From Chersky-840 sp963838775 (lineage in GTDB: Bacteria; Actinomycetota; Acidimicrobiia; Acidimicrobiales; UBA8190): a stretch of 64,000 bases of DNA. Below the pieces are notes generated by a model. The model was not told the origin of the DNA. It did no database searches and was given only the letters and a program-made list of their open reading frames with translations. The translations under genes were made by a program, and so were the position numbers. Numbering within the stretch: the stretch's first letter is position 1; every line of letters begins with the position of its first letter. Below, one piece after another: positions 17,693 to 26,332 of the stretch. The DNA is taken from positions 94,704 to 158,703 of the forward strand of contig CAWISP010000034.1 of the NCBI GenBank assembly GCA_963838775.1, written 5' to 3'.

Positions 17693-19759
17693 GTGCCGAG
17701 TTACCCGCCGTCCCGTATCCGCAACGTCGCCCTGGTCGGACACAACGGCTCGGGCAAGACCACGTTGGCCGAGTCGCTGCTCTTCGCCACCGGGGCGGTC
17801 AACCGCCAGGGGAAGGTCGACGACGGGTCGACGGTGTGTGACTTCGAGCCCGAGGAGATCAAGCGCCACATGTCGCTCTCGCTCGCCATGGCCCCGTGCA
17901 TGCTCGACGACATCAAGCTCAACATCGTCGACACGCCGGGGTATGCCGACTTCTTCGGCGAGGTGCGCGACGCCATGTCGGTCGTCGACCTGGCCGTCAT
18001 CGTCGTGAGCGCGGTGGAAGGCATCGAGGCGCAGACCGAAGCGGCCTGGAACCTCGCCGCCGAGTTGGGCGTGCCGCGCCTCGTCTTCATCAACAAACTC
18101 GACCGCGAGCGCGCCAGCTTCGACCGCACTCTCAGCGCGCTCCAGGAACGCTTCGGGGCGGGGATCGCCCCCTTGGAGCTCCCCGTGGGCGAGGAGGCGG
18201 GGTTCCGGGGCATCGCCGACCTCCTCACCGACACGGCCATCATCTATGACGGCCGCACGCCTCAGTCGGGCCCCATCCCCGACGACCTCGCGGCGGTCGA
18301 GCACGAGGTGCGTGAGCAACTGGTCGAAGGCATCGTGGTCGGCGACGACGCGCTCATGGAGCGGTACCTCGAGGGAGAGGCCTTGTCGGGAGCCGAGCTC
18401 GAGGCCACCCTGGCCAACGGCGTCGCCCAGGGCCTCGTGTTCCCGGTCGCATGCGGCTCGGCGGTGACCGGAGTCGGCATCGACCGGCTCGCCACTCTGC
18501 TGGCGGAGATCGCCCCCAGCCCCGACTCGCGCCCACCGGTGGAGGTCCGCGCCGGTGACTCGGTCACCGAGGTGGCGTGCGATCCCGCCGGCGCACCGCT
18601 GGCCCAGGTGTTCAAGACCATCTCCGATCCCTACGTCGGGAAGATCTCGCTCCTGCGCGTGTTGTCGGGCACGATCCGGCCCGACACGGTCCTCACCGAT
18701 CCCCGCACGCACGCCGATCAGAGGCTCCACGTGCTGCAACTACTGCGCGGCAAGGATGCCCAGCCCGTGGCCGAAGCCCAGGCCGGCGACATCGTGGCCG
18801 TCCCCAAACTGTCCGACACCGCCACCGGTGACACGCTCGCCCCGAAGGGGACTCCGGTGGTCGTGCCCGCCGCGCCGCCCGAGCCCGTCGTCCTGTCGGT
18901 GGCGATCCGCCCCAAGTCCAAGGGCGACGAGGACAAGCTCATGACCGGACTGCACCGTCTCCAGGAAGAAGACCGCGCCCTTGTGGTCGAACGGGTCGAC
19001 GAGACGCACCAGACGATCTTGCGGGGGACGGGCGAGACGCACCTCGCCGTGGCGGCGGAGCGCCTGGCCCGGAAGTTCGGCGTGGAGGTGGCCACCGAGG
19101 ACGTGCTGGTGCCGTTCCGAGAGACCATCTCGCAGCAAGCCGAAGCGGAAGGCAAGTACAAGAAACAGACCGGGGGCCACGGCCAGTACGGCGTGGCCTC
19201 GATCCGCATCGAGCCCCTCGAGCGGGGCGAGGGATTCCATTTCGTCGACCAGGTCGTCGGCGGGGCCATCCCCAAGCAGTACATCCCGGCCGTGGAGAAG
19301 GGCGTCCTCGAGGCCATGAGCCAGGGCGGGGTGCACGGGTATCCGGTCGTCGACGTGCAGGTGTCGTGCTACGACGGCAAGTTCCACTCTGTCGACTCGT
19401 CGGAGATGAGCTTCAAGATGGCGGGGGCGCTCGCCTTCCGTGAGGCCATGGTGAAGGCGGGCCCGGTGGTGCTCGAGCCCATGTCGCTGCTCGAGGTCAC
19501 CGTCCCGGCCACGATGCAGGGCGACGTCCTCGGCGACCTGAACTCGCGTCGGGGACGCGTCCAGGGCACCGACTCGCTCGAGGGTGGCCTGCAGAAGATC
19601 TCGGCCCTCGTGCCCACCGCCGAGATCCAGCGTTACGCCGTGGACCTTCGTTCCCTCACCGGGGGAAGGGGACGCTTCCAGGCCACCTTCGACCACTACG
19701 ACACCATGCCACCGAACCTCGTGGAGCGCATGACCAAGGCGAAGACCAACGGCAGCTGA
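17693..19759 (+). CDS. EF-G-like GTPase (FusA2/EF-G paralogue)
   Basis: Translational GTPase with all EF-G domains: G1 GHNGSGKTT (EF-G proper has AHIDAGKTT), G3 DTPGYADF, G4 NKLD, then domains II-V with GGHGQYGVASIRIEPL and NSRRGRVQGTD. Divergence of G1 and the total of about 688 residues place it with the EF-G-like paralogues found in actinobacteria, not the ribosomal-operon fusA. Its role is not established from sequence; ribosome recycling or stress translation are possibilities. The GTG at 17693 is placed well behind GGAGGGAGG; a GTG at 17684 would have the same motif with no spacer. It sits as a plus-strand insertion in an otherwise conserved minus-strand block. Confidence 0.88.
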   Translation: MPSYPPSRIRNVALVGHNGSGKTTLAESLLFATGAVNRQGKVDDGSTVCDFEPEEIKRHMSLSLAMAPCMLDDIKLNIVDTPGYADFFGEVRDAMSVVDLAVIVVSAVEGIEAQTEAAWNLAAELGVPRLVFINKLDRERASFDRTLSALQERFGAGIAPLELPVGEEAGFRGIADLLTDTAIIYDGRTPQSGPIPDDLAAVEHEVREQLVEGIVVGDDALMERYLEGEALSGAELEATLANGVAQGLVFPVACGSAVTGVGIDRLATLLAEIAPSPDSRPPVEVRAGDSVTEVACDPAGAPLAQVFKTISDPYVGKISLLRVLSGTIRPDTVLTDPRTHADQRLHVLQLLRGKDAQPVAEAQAGDIVAVPKLSDTATGDTLAPKGTPVVVPAAPPEPVVLSVAIRPKSKGDEDKLMTGLHRLQEEDRALVVERVDETHQTILRGTGETHLAVAAERLARKFGVEVATEDVLVPFRETISQQAEAEGKYKKQTGGHGQYGVASIRIEPLERGEGFHFVDQVVGGAIPKQYIPAVEKGVLEAMSQGGVHGYPVVDVQVSCYDGKFHSVDSSEMSFKMAGALAFREAMVKAGPVVLEPMSLLEVTVPATMQGDVLGDLNSRRGRVQGTDSLEGGLQKISALVPTAEIQRYAVDLRSLTGGRGRFQATFDHYDTMPPNLVERMTKAKTNGS

Positions 19760-19769
19760 TGCGTTGAGA

Positions 19770-20291
19770 TCAGGCCGACGGCCAGGCTCCGTGCAGACGG
19801 TGCCATCCCACGGCGAGCGTCTCGGGCATGACGCGCACACCGGCCACCGCCGTCATGAAGTTGGTGTCCCCCGACCACCGGGGAAGCACGTGCATGTGGA
19901 GATGGAACGGGATGCCCGCCCCCGCCGCCCGGCCCAGGTTGGCGCCCATGTTGATGCCGTCGGGATCATAGGCGGCCGTGATGGCCGAGACCGCCAACCG
20001 GGTCCCGTCCCAGAGATCCTGTGATTCGTCGGGGGTGAGCTCGTCGAGCTCGCCCACGTGGCGCACCGGCATCACCAGAAGGTGGCCGCTCGCGTAGGGA
20101 TAGGCGTTGAGCACTGCGAAGGTGAGATCGCTGCGCCATACCACGAGGTTGTCCACGCTGGGCGGTCCCAGGGCGGCGATGCGACAGAAGACGCACTCCC
20201 CGGACTTCTTGCGTCGCTCCGCTTCGGTCGTGGAGACGACATAGTCGTTGCGCCACCCGGCCCACAGTTGGTCGAGGCCCAATTCACCCAT
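19770..20291 (-). CDS. HIT-domain protein, probable Ap4A phosphorylase
   Basis: Histidine-triad nucleotide hydrolase/transferase. The catalytic HxHxH is in IPFHLHMHVLPRW, and the zinc-type CVFC pair is near residue 33. The C-terminal WSGDTNFMTAVAGVRVMPETL closely follows the pattern of mycobacterial Rv2613c, a diadenosine tetraphosphate phosphorylase adjacent to thrS and pgsA1. The context is the same here (thrS upstream, pgsA beyond the GTPase gene). 173 residues, start ATG. Ends only 10 bases from the stop of the convergent GTPase gene. Confidence 0.92.
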   Translation of the reverse strand: MGELGLDQLWAGWRNDYVVSTTEAERRKKSGECVFCRIAALGPPSVDNLVVWRSDLTFAVLNAYPYASGHLLVMPVRHVGELDELTPDESQDLWDGTRLAVSAITAAYDPDGINMGANLGRAAGAGIPFHLHMHVLPRWSGDTNFMTAVAGVRVMPETLAVGWHRLHGAWPSA

Positions 20292-20300
20292 GGGTCTCAG

Positions 20301-20394
20301 TCCTGGGTCCGGTCATTGGGGCTCGGTCATTGGGGCTCGGTCACCGGGTCTCAGTCACCGGGTCTCAGTCATTGGGCTCGGTCACCGGGCTTCC
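20301..20394. repeat. Degenerate 14-bp tandem repeat between HIT gene and thrS
   Basis: Seven consecutive units of 12-14 bases. The best two pairs are exact: TCATTGGGGCTCGG at 20313-20326 and 20327-20340, and TCACCGGGTCTCAG at 20341-20354 and 20355-20368. A 13-base variant follows at 20369-20381. The array overlaps the last codons of thrS (VTEPND), so the thrS C-terminus has been shaped by the repeat. It fills the whole thrS-HIT spacer. Confidence 0.85.
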
Positions 20395-22410
20395 TTCACG
20401 GACTTCGTCCGGCGACGACGCGCCTTGCTCCGGCGAGCCCTTCTCGGCGATCTCGGCGAACAGCGCCGTGACGAATTCGTCGAGCGGGACGTCGCGCACG
20501 GCACGCTCCGACGAGCGCGCGTTCACACCCACCGTTCCCGCGGCGACGTCGTCGTTGCCGACCACGAGTACGTACGGGACCTTCTCGACCTTCCAGCGAC
20601 GGATGCGGGCATTGAGCGGCTCGTCGGCGATGTCGACCTCGACCCGCACCCCGGCGTCGCGCAACGGGGCGGCCACGTCGTGGGCGTAGTCGTTGTGGTC
20701 GTCGCGCACCGGAAGCACCACCGCCTGGACCGGCATGAGCCACGTCGGCAGCGCCCCCGCGTAGTGCTCGAGGAGGATGGCGAAGAAGCGCTCGACCGAG
20801 CCGAACAGGGCGCGGTGGATCATGACGGGTCGGTGCCGGGCGTTGTCGGCGCCCACGTACTCGAGTCCGAAACGCTGCGGGGTCTGGAAGTCGAGCTGGA
20901 TGGTCGAAACCTGCCAGTAGCGGCCGATGGCGTCGCGGGCCTGCACCGAGATCTTGGGGCCGTAGAACGCCCCCCCGCCTTCGTCCATGAGCAGATCGAG
21001 CCCTCGTCCGGTCGCCACGTCGCGCAGGGCCTCGGTGGCCTCGGCCCACTCCTCGTCGCTTCCCACCGCCTTGCCGGGAGGCCGGGTGGAGAGCTCGAGG
21101 TAGAAATCGTCGAGACCGAAGTCTCCCAACAGGTCGAGCACGAAGGTGAGCAGGGCCCCGAGCTCGGTGCCCATCTCTTCGCGGCTGCAGAAGATGTGAG
21201 AGTCGTCCTGGGTCATGCCCCGAACCCGGGTGAGCCCGTGCACCACACCCGACTTCTCGTAGCGGTACACCGAGCCGAACTCGAACAGGCGCATGGGCAG
21301 TTCGCGGTAGGAGCGCTGGCGGCTGCGGTACACGAGCACGTGGAACGGGCAGTTCATGGGTTTCAAGTAGTACCGGTGACCCTCGTCGAGCTCCATGGGC
21401 GGGTACATGCTTTCCGCGAACCAGTCCAGATGGCCCGAGATCTCGAAGAGCTCGGCCTTCGAGATGTGCGGCGTGTAGACGAAGTCGTAGCCCCCGTCGA
21501 TGTGGCGCTGACGGGAGTACTCCTCCATCAAGCGGCGGATGGTGGCGCCCTTGGGGTGGAACACCGCCAGCCCCGAGCCGATCTCAGTGGGGAACGAAAA
21601 CAGATCGAGCTCCGCCCCGATGCGGCGGTGGTCGCGCCGTTCGGCTTCCACGAGGCGGTGGAGGTGCTCGGCGAGCGCCTTGTCGGACTCCCAGGCCGTT
21701 CCGTAGATGCGCTGCAGCTGGGGACGGTGCTCGTCGCCGCGCCAGTAAGCGCCGGCCACGCGCAAGAGCTTGAAGTGCCCGAGCCGCCCCGTCGAGGCCA
21801 CATGCGGGCCCCGGCAAAGGTCGACGAACCCGTCGTTGCGGTACGCGCTCACCGCCGATCCGTCGGCTTCGATGTCCCCCGAGGCCTCGGCCGACAACGT
21901 CAAGTCGGGCGACGGCCCGGCGACACCCTCGATGATCTCGCGTTTGAAAGGCTGGTCCGCGAACAGCGCCAACCCCTCGTCGATCGAGTGCTCCTCGCGC
22001 ACGAAGGCCTGGTCGGCGTCCATGATGGCGCGCATCTTCTCCTCGATGCGCTCGAGGTCGTCGTCGCTGAACGTGGCGCCACCGGGCAGCTCGAAGTCGT
22101 AATAGAAACCGTCTGCGATGGAAGGGCCGATGGCATAGTGCGCCCCCGGCCACAGCTCGAGCACGGCCTGGGCGAGTACGTGGGCGGTGGAGTGGCGCAG
22201 CACGGCGCGTCCCGCCTCGCTGTCCTCGGTGATCACGGCCACCTCGGCGCCGTCGTGCAGCGGTGTGCCGAGGTCGACCGGCACGCCGTCGACGATGGCC
22301 GCCACCGCCGCCTTGGCCAGGCGCCGGCCGATCGATGCGGCCAGCGCCAGCGCGTCGTCGCCGTCGTGGAGCTCTTTCGTCGAGCCGTCGGGCAGTCGGA
22401 TCGTGATCAC
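20365..22410 (-). CDS. thrS: Threonyl-tRNA synthetase
   Basis: Class II synthetase. The N-terminal TGS domain (residues 1-60, ITIRLPDGSTKEL) is followed by an editing domain with HSTAHVLAQAV and DLCRGPHV. The catalytic core has zinc ligands in MNCPFHVLVYRS, motif 2 (LFEFGSVYRYEKSGVVHGLTRVRGMTQDD-type segment) and motif 3 near HRALFGSVERFFAILLEHYAG, then the anticodon-binding domain. It starts at GTG, overlapping the mshC stop as GTGA. The last ~25 residues (from SPEQGASSPDEV) are encoded partly by the tandem repeat downstream. 681 residues, normal length. Confidence 0.96.
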   Translation of the reverse strand: MITIRLPDGSTKELHDGDDALALAASIGRRLAKAAVAAIVDGVPVDLGTPLHDGAEVAVITEDSEAGRAVLRHSTAHVLAQAVLELWPGAHYAIGPSIADGFYYDFELPGGATFSDDDLERIEEKMRAIMDADQAFVREEHSIDEGLALFADQPFKREIIEGVAGPSPDLTLSAEASGDIEADGSAVSAYRNDGFVDLCRGPHVASTGRLGHFKLLRVAGAYWRGDEHRPQLQRIYGTAWESDKALAEHLHRLVEAERRDHRRIGAELDLFSFPTEIGSGLAVFHPKGATIRRLMEEYSRQRHIDGGYDFVYTPHISKAELFEISGHLDWFAESMYPPMELDEGHRYYLKPMNCPFHVLVYRSRQRSYRELPMRLFEFGSVYRYEKSGVVHGLTRVRGMTQDDSHIFCSREEMGTELGALLTFVLDLLGDFGLDDFYLELSTRPPGKAVGSDEEWAEATEALRDVATGRGLDLLMDEGGGAFYGPKISVQARDAIGRYWQVSTIQLDFQTPQRFGLEYVGADNARHRPVMIHRALFGSVERFFAILLEHYAGALPTWLMPVQAVVLPVRDDHNDYAHDVAAPLRDAGVRVEVDIADEPLNARIRRWKVEKVPYVLVVGNDDVAAGTVGVNARSSERAVRDVPLDEFVTALFAEIAEKGSPEQGASSPDEVREGSPVTEPND

Positions 22411-23537
22411 AGTTCCACTCCCAACAGCGCCGCCCCGGCGCCCACGGCGCGACCGGCGGCGACCTCGTCGTCGAGCACCAAGAGGGCGTCACACGCCCGG
22501 AGGTCCTCGTCGAGCGATGCTCTTACGGCGTCGAGCGCGTGCCCCGAGCCCGCTCCCTTGGAGGAGGTTTCGGCACCCCGCCAGCGCTCGAGCCGCTGCG
22601 CAGCTTCGTCGAGATCGGCTTGTCGCCAGTCCCAGTCCGTTCGGTAGTGGTGGGCGAGCAGGGTCAGACGCACGGCGGCCGGATCCCATTCCTTCAACAG
22701 GTCGTCCACGAACACGAGGTTGCCGAGGGACTTCGACATCTTGGTGCCGTCGAGCCCGACCATCCCCACGTGCAACCAGTGACGCGAGAAGGTCGTCCCG
22801 GTCGCCGACTCCGACTGCGCCGTCTCGCACTCGTGGTGGGGGAAGATCAGATCGGTGCCCCCGCCGTGGAGGTCCACGGTGTTCCCGAACTCGCGCATGG
22901 CGAGCGCCGAACACTCGATGTGCCAGCCCGGCCGGCCCGGGCCCCAGCGCGACTCCCACGACGGCTCATCGGGGGCAGAGGGCTGCCACAGCACGAAGTC
23001 GAGTGGGTCGCGTTTGTTGGGGTCGTCGGGGCGGCCGCCGCGTTCGGCCGCCAGGACGAGCATCTCGGGACGGGTGAGATGGCTCACCTGGCCGAAGGCG
23101 GGGAACGTCGAGATGTCGAAGTACACCGCCCCGCCAGCACAGTAGGCGTGGCCGGCGTCGAGCACGGCCCCGATGAGCGACAGGATGTCGGGGATGGCCG
23201 ACGTGGCGCGCGGCTCGCGGTACACAGGGAGCAACGCCAGCGCCGCCATGTTGGCGTCGAAGCGCGCCATCTCCTCCGCGGCGAGGTCGAGGTAGTGCAC
23301 ACCGAGCTCGCGCGCCTTGCGGAGGATGTCGTCGTCGACGTCGGTGACGTTGCGCACCAGCCGTGGCTCGTGGCCGAGGTCGATCAGCCGCCGTTGCAGG
23401 ATGTCGAAGGTCACGTACACCTGGGCGTGACCCACGTGCGCAGCGTCATAGGGCGTGATGCCGCACGAGTACATCGAGACGACCTGACCCGGTTCGAAGG
23501 GAACGGTGTCGCCCCGCACGGTGTCGTAGAGCCTCAT
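22407..23537 (-). CDS. mshC: Mycothiol ligase MshC (cysteinyl-tRNA-synthetase-like)
   Basis: ATP-dependent ligase joining cysteine to glucosaminyl-inositol in mycothiol synthesis. It is built like the catalytic half of CysRS: zinc/HIGH region SCGITPYDAAHVGHAQVYVTFD, IECSALAMREFG, HGGGTDLIFPHHECE and the KMSKS loop (GTKMSKSLG). The GITPYDAAHVGHA pattern and the length (376 residues, no anticodon domain) favour MshC over CysRS; the PGRPGWHIECSA segment agrees. Start ATG overlaps the upstream reductase stop (ATGA) and its stop overlaps thrS (GTGA). A divergent CysRS remains a less likely alternative. Confidence 0.85.
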   Translation of the reverse strand: MRLYDTVRGDTVPFEPGQVVSMYSCGITPYDAAHVGHAQVYVTFDILQRRLIDLGHEPRLVRNVTDVDDDILRKARELGVHYLDLAAEEMARFDANMAALALLPVYREPRATSAIPDILSLIGAVLDAGHAYCAGGAVYFDISTFPAFGQVSHLTRPEMLVLAAERGGRPDDPNKRDPLDFVLWQPSAPDEPSWESRWGPGRPGWHIECSALAMREFGNTVDLHGGGTDLIFPHHECETAQSESATGTTFSRHWLHVGMVGLDGTKMSKSLGNLVFVDDLLKEWDPAAVRLTLLAHHYRTDWDWRQADLDEAAQRLERWRGAETSSKGAGSGHALDAVRASLDEDLRACDALLVLDDEVAAGRAVGAGAALLGVEL

Positions 23538-24190
23538 ACGTGGCCGAGCCCGGTCAGCCCCAATGTGCTGTGGGCCTTATAGCGGATGTTCAGGGTGACG
23601 AGCACGGCGGTGAAGGCCTCGATGGGCGCCGCCTGGGCCAGGCTTCCGGCGTCGAGGGGCCGGAGGCCATCGATCGAGGCGAACAGCGCCATCGTGGCGG
23701 CGGTGGCGTCGGCATGGTCCGAGCAAACGAGCACGTCGGCGAGAAGGGTCTTGTCGAGGTCCTCGAGTTCCGAGGCGGGCAGGTGGTGGCCGGCCGCGGC
23801 CACCGAGGCGCCGGGCAGGGCCGCCTGGACGGCGCCCGCCATCGATCCACGTGGCGGTACCAGGGCGTACATCTCGCGGCCCTGCTTCGCCAGCGCGTTG
23901 ACGACCGATACCACCACCTTGCCCTCGAGCCTGGCGGCGAGGGGAGCCACCGTGGACAGCACGCCGTCCCAGGGGGTGGCCATCACCACGATGTCGCAGG
24001 CGGCGGTGTCCTCGTTGGCGGCGCCGGTGATGGCGAGCCGGCGCGGCCACGCGTCGTGCAGTGCGGCGACGACTTGGCCGGCACGCGCCTCGTCGCGTGA
24101 CCCGATCGTCACCGACGCACCGGCGGCGGCGAGCCGCAGCCCGAGACCCCGGCCGAGCGGCCCCGTGCCACCGAGGATCCCGACGTTCAT
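23534..24190 (-). CDS. F420-dependent NADP oxidoreductase-like protein
   Basis: Rossmann-fold hydride transferase between coenzyme F420 and NADP, or a close relative. The N-terminus NVGILGGTGPLGRGLGLRL is the dinucleotide-binding motif, followed by the NADP-selecting IGSRDEARA. VVMATPWDGV and GASVAAAGHHLPASEL follow the NpdG/Fno family pattern. ATG at 24190 directly precedes the motif; the frame opens six codons earlier. First gene of the mshC-thrS unit. F420 use agrees with the LLM oxidoreductase at 47 kb. 218 residues, intact. Confidence 0.8.
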   Translation of the reverse strand: MNVGILGGTGPLGRGLGLRLAAAGASVTIGSRDEARAGQVVAALHDAWPRRLAITGAANEDTAACDIVVMATPWDGVLSTVAPLAARLEGKVVVSVVNALAKQGREMYALVPPRGSMAGAVQAALPGASVAAAGHHLPASELEDLDKTLLADVLVCSDHADATAATMALFASIDGLRPLDAGSLAQAAPIEAFTAVLVTLNIRYKAHSTLGLTGLGHV

Positions 24191-24301
24191 CGGAACACAC
24201 TGGCACAACGGCCCCCGGCCCTGGTTCAGCCCCGCCCTGTCGAGGTCCCCGTGCTCGACTCGGCCCGGTACGGCGGGGCGGCTCGGGTAGGGTCGCCCGC
24301 A

Positions 24302-25087
24302 GTGTCGTCGAGCAACGGGCTCCTGTCGGGGAAGCGGATCCTCATCACCGGGGTGCTCACCGACGCGTCGCTAGCGTTCGGGGTGGCCCGCCGGGCCCAG
24401 GCCGAAGGGGCCGAGCTCGTGTTGTCGGGCGCGGGGCGGGGGTTGTCGTTGACGAGGCGCACGGCACGCAAGCTCGACACGCCCGTCGACGTCATCGAGA
24501 TCGACGTCTCGGACCAGGCCCATCTCGAGGCCGCCGCCGCCGACCTCGCGGCGCGTTGGGGACGGCTCGACGGCATCCTGCACGCCATCGGGTTCGCACC
24601 CCAGGAATGCCTGGGCGGTGACATCCTGCGCGCCGAATGGGAGCAGGTGGCAGTAGCCCTCCAGATCTCGGCGTACTCGTTGAAGGCTCTCGTCGGTGCC
24701 CTGCGACCCCTGCTCGTCGCCGCGGGCAGCTCATCGGTGGTCGCGCTCGACTTCGACGCCCGGGTGGCTTGGCCCGCCTACGACTGGATGGGCGTGGCCA
24801 AAGCGGCGCTCGAATCCCTGGCGCGGTACCTGGCACGGGATCTCGGGCCCGAGGGGGTCCGCGTCAATCTCGTGGCGGCCGGCCCGGTGCGCACCATGGC
24901 GGCCAAGTCGATCCCGAGCTTCAAGGCTTTCGAGGACACCTGGGGGGACCGCGCCCCACTCGGATGGGACGTCAATGACTCCGAGCCGGTGGCGCGCGCC
25001 TGTGTGGCACTGCTGTCGGACTGGTTCCCCATGACCACCGGCGAGATGGTGCACGTGGACGGCGGTGTCCACGCCATGGGCGCCTGA
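24302..25087 (+). CDS. fabI: Enoyl-[acyl-carrier-protein] reductase, FabI/InhA type
   Basis: Last step of fatty-acid elongation, NADH-dependent. An atypical short-chain dehydrogenase fold starts with SGKRILITGVLTDASLAFGVA, has the ILHAIGFAP loop, and carries the FabI active-site Y-x6-K as YDWMGVAKAALE. The end TGEMVHVDGGVHAMGA is standard. The frame is open from 24251, but GTG at 24302 (SSSNGLLSGKRIL) gives the InhA-like start and length (about 261 residues). Single gene, plus strand, divergent from the F420 reductase. Resembles InhA more than Gram-negative FabI in the N-terminal loop. Confidence 0.9.
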   Translation: MSSSNGLLSGKRILITGVLTDASLAFGVARRAQAEGAELVLSGAGRGLSLTRRTARKLDTPVDVIEIDVSDQAHLEAAAADLAARWGRLDGILHAIGFAPQECLGGDILRAEWEQVAVALQISAYSLKALVGALRPLLVAAGSSSVVALDFDARVAWPAYDWMGVAKAALESLARYLARDLGPEGVRVNLVAAGPVRTMAAKSIPSFKAFEDTWGDRAPLGWDVNDSEPVARACVALLSDWFPMTTGEMVHVDGGVHAMGA

Positions 25088-25137
25088 TCCGGGGACCCGG
25101 CTCGTTCCCCTATGACCGAGCCCGACCACCGAGCCCG

Positions 25138-25179
25138 GATGCGCGGGCCCCGATGCGCGGGCCCCGATGCGCGGGCCCC
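25138..25179. repeat. Three exact 14-bp tandem repeats before the cyclase start
   Basis: GATGCGCGGGCCCC occurs three times without spacer (25138, 25152, 25166) and runs straight into the GATGAGC that carries the cyclase start codon at 25181. Each unit contains an ATG, so each repeat supplies a possible start in a different frame. The period equals that of the thrS-HIT array, but the sequence is unrelated. Confidence 0.9.
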
Positions 25180-25180
25180 G

Positions 25181-26310
25181 ATGAGCAACCTCGGCGCCGA
25201 GGAGTTCAGGGCGGCGGGGATCTACGACCCCGATGCCGTCGGCGCCGCCGAGCGGCTCGAGCTCTTGGAGTACCTCGACAGCCGGGGCGTGGCGCTCGAG
25301 ACGATGGTGGAGTCCGACCGGGCCGGGGCCTTGGCGGCGCTCGCCTCCGAGCTCCCCTGCGCGCCCCGGGGCCGGCCCCGAGCGTCCAGGACGTCGCCAC
25401 GGCCGGCGCCACCACGGTGGACCGGGTGCGGCGGATCCGGCTGGCGGCCGGGCTCCCCGCCGATCCGGGTGACCCGGGCCACCCCGGCTTGCCGTCGACG
25501 GTGGTCGACGACGTGCTGTCGTTCGAGGCCGGCGCAGCGCTGTTCGGCGAGACGCCCACCCTGTCGTTCACGCGCGTAATGGGGGCGGCCGTGGCCCGCA
25601 TCGCAGAGGCGGCGGTAAGTCTGTTCCTCACCGAGCGCATGCCGGCCCTGAGCCAGGAAGCCACCGAGCTGGCCCGGGCCCGTGCCGCCGAGGACGGCAC
25701 CGCCACGTTCATCGCGGTGACGCCGGCGTTGATGACCAATCTGCTGCGCGAGCACATGGCCCTGGCCATCCGGCGCTCGGTGGCCGAGCGCACCCTCGAG
25801 GTGGACGAGCGCGCCGTCACCGTCGGGCTCGGCTTCGTCGACCTAGTGGGATCGACGCCGTGGGCGAGCGGCCTCACGTTGAAGGCCCACGCCATGGCCT
25901 TGGCCGGGTTCGAGTCGGCGGCGTGGGACATCGCCTCGGCCCACGGTGGACGCGTCGTGAAGCTCATCGGCGACGAAGCCATGTTCCTGGCACCCACCGG
26001 CGCCGCCGGGGCCCGCATCGCGCTGGAGCTGTGCCGGGCCGTCGCCGCCGACGACGCGCTCCCCGAGGCGCGCGGGGCGGTGGGGTACGGCATCGTCGGG
26101 GCGCGCGACGGCGACTACTTCGGCCCGCTCGTGAACCTCGTGGCGCGCGCCGTGAAGGTGGCCGACCCCGGGTCGGTCGTGCTCACCGAGGCGGTGCGCG
26201 CCGACCTCGGCGACTCCCCCACCCCGGGCGAGCGGTGGGAGGTCGCCGAGCTCTCGGCGCGGGCGCTGCGTGGCATCGACGAGCCAGTGCGGCTGTTCGC
26301 CTTACGCTGA
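25181..26310 (+). pseudogene. Rv1264-like adenylate cyclase, interrupted by a frameshift
   Basis: Class III cyclase with an N-terminal regulatory domain. Residues from MSNLGAEEFRAAGIYDPD through AALASELPC read in one frame. From about 25365 the homologous text (PSVQDVATAGATTVDRVRRIRLAAGL) continues in another, as if one base were missing inside a GC run with several four-base homopolymers. The catalytic domain is intact: VTVGLGFVDLVGSTPWA, GRVVKLIGDEAMFLA, GDYFGPLVNLVARAVKVADPGSVVL. The layout follows M. tuberculosis Rv1264, whose N-domain inhibits the cyclase in a pH-dependent way. If the break is real, only a start further in could give an unregulated cyclase; if a sequencing error, this is an ordinary pH-sensing cyclase. 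Confidence 0.8.
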
Positions 26311-26332
26311 CGCGTCGGCCCAGGTGCGTCAG
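26307..26332. terminator. Hairpin shared by convergent cyclase and padR stops
   Basis: CTGACGC (26307-26313) and GCGTCAG (26326-26332) form a perfect 7-bp stem with a 12-base loop. The stem covers both stop codons of the convergent genes. There is no T-tract, as is common in actinobacterial terminators. A bidirectional terminator is likely but unproven. Confidence 0.5.

Noticed and set aside
25356..25380. Programmed frameshift in the cyclase gene
   Set aside because: No slippery heptamer with a following hairpin was seen, and six other genes in the window show similar breaks, so a mutation or sequence error is simpler.
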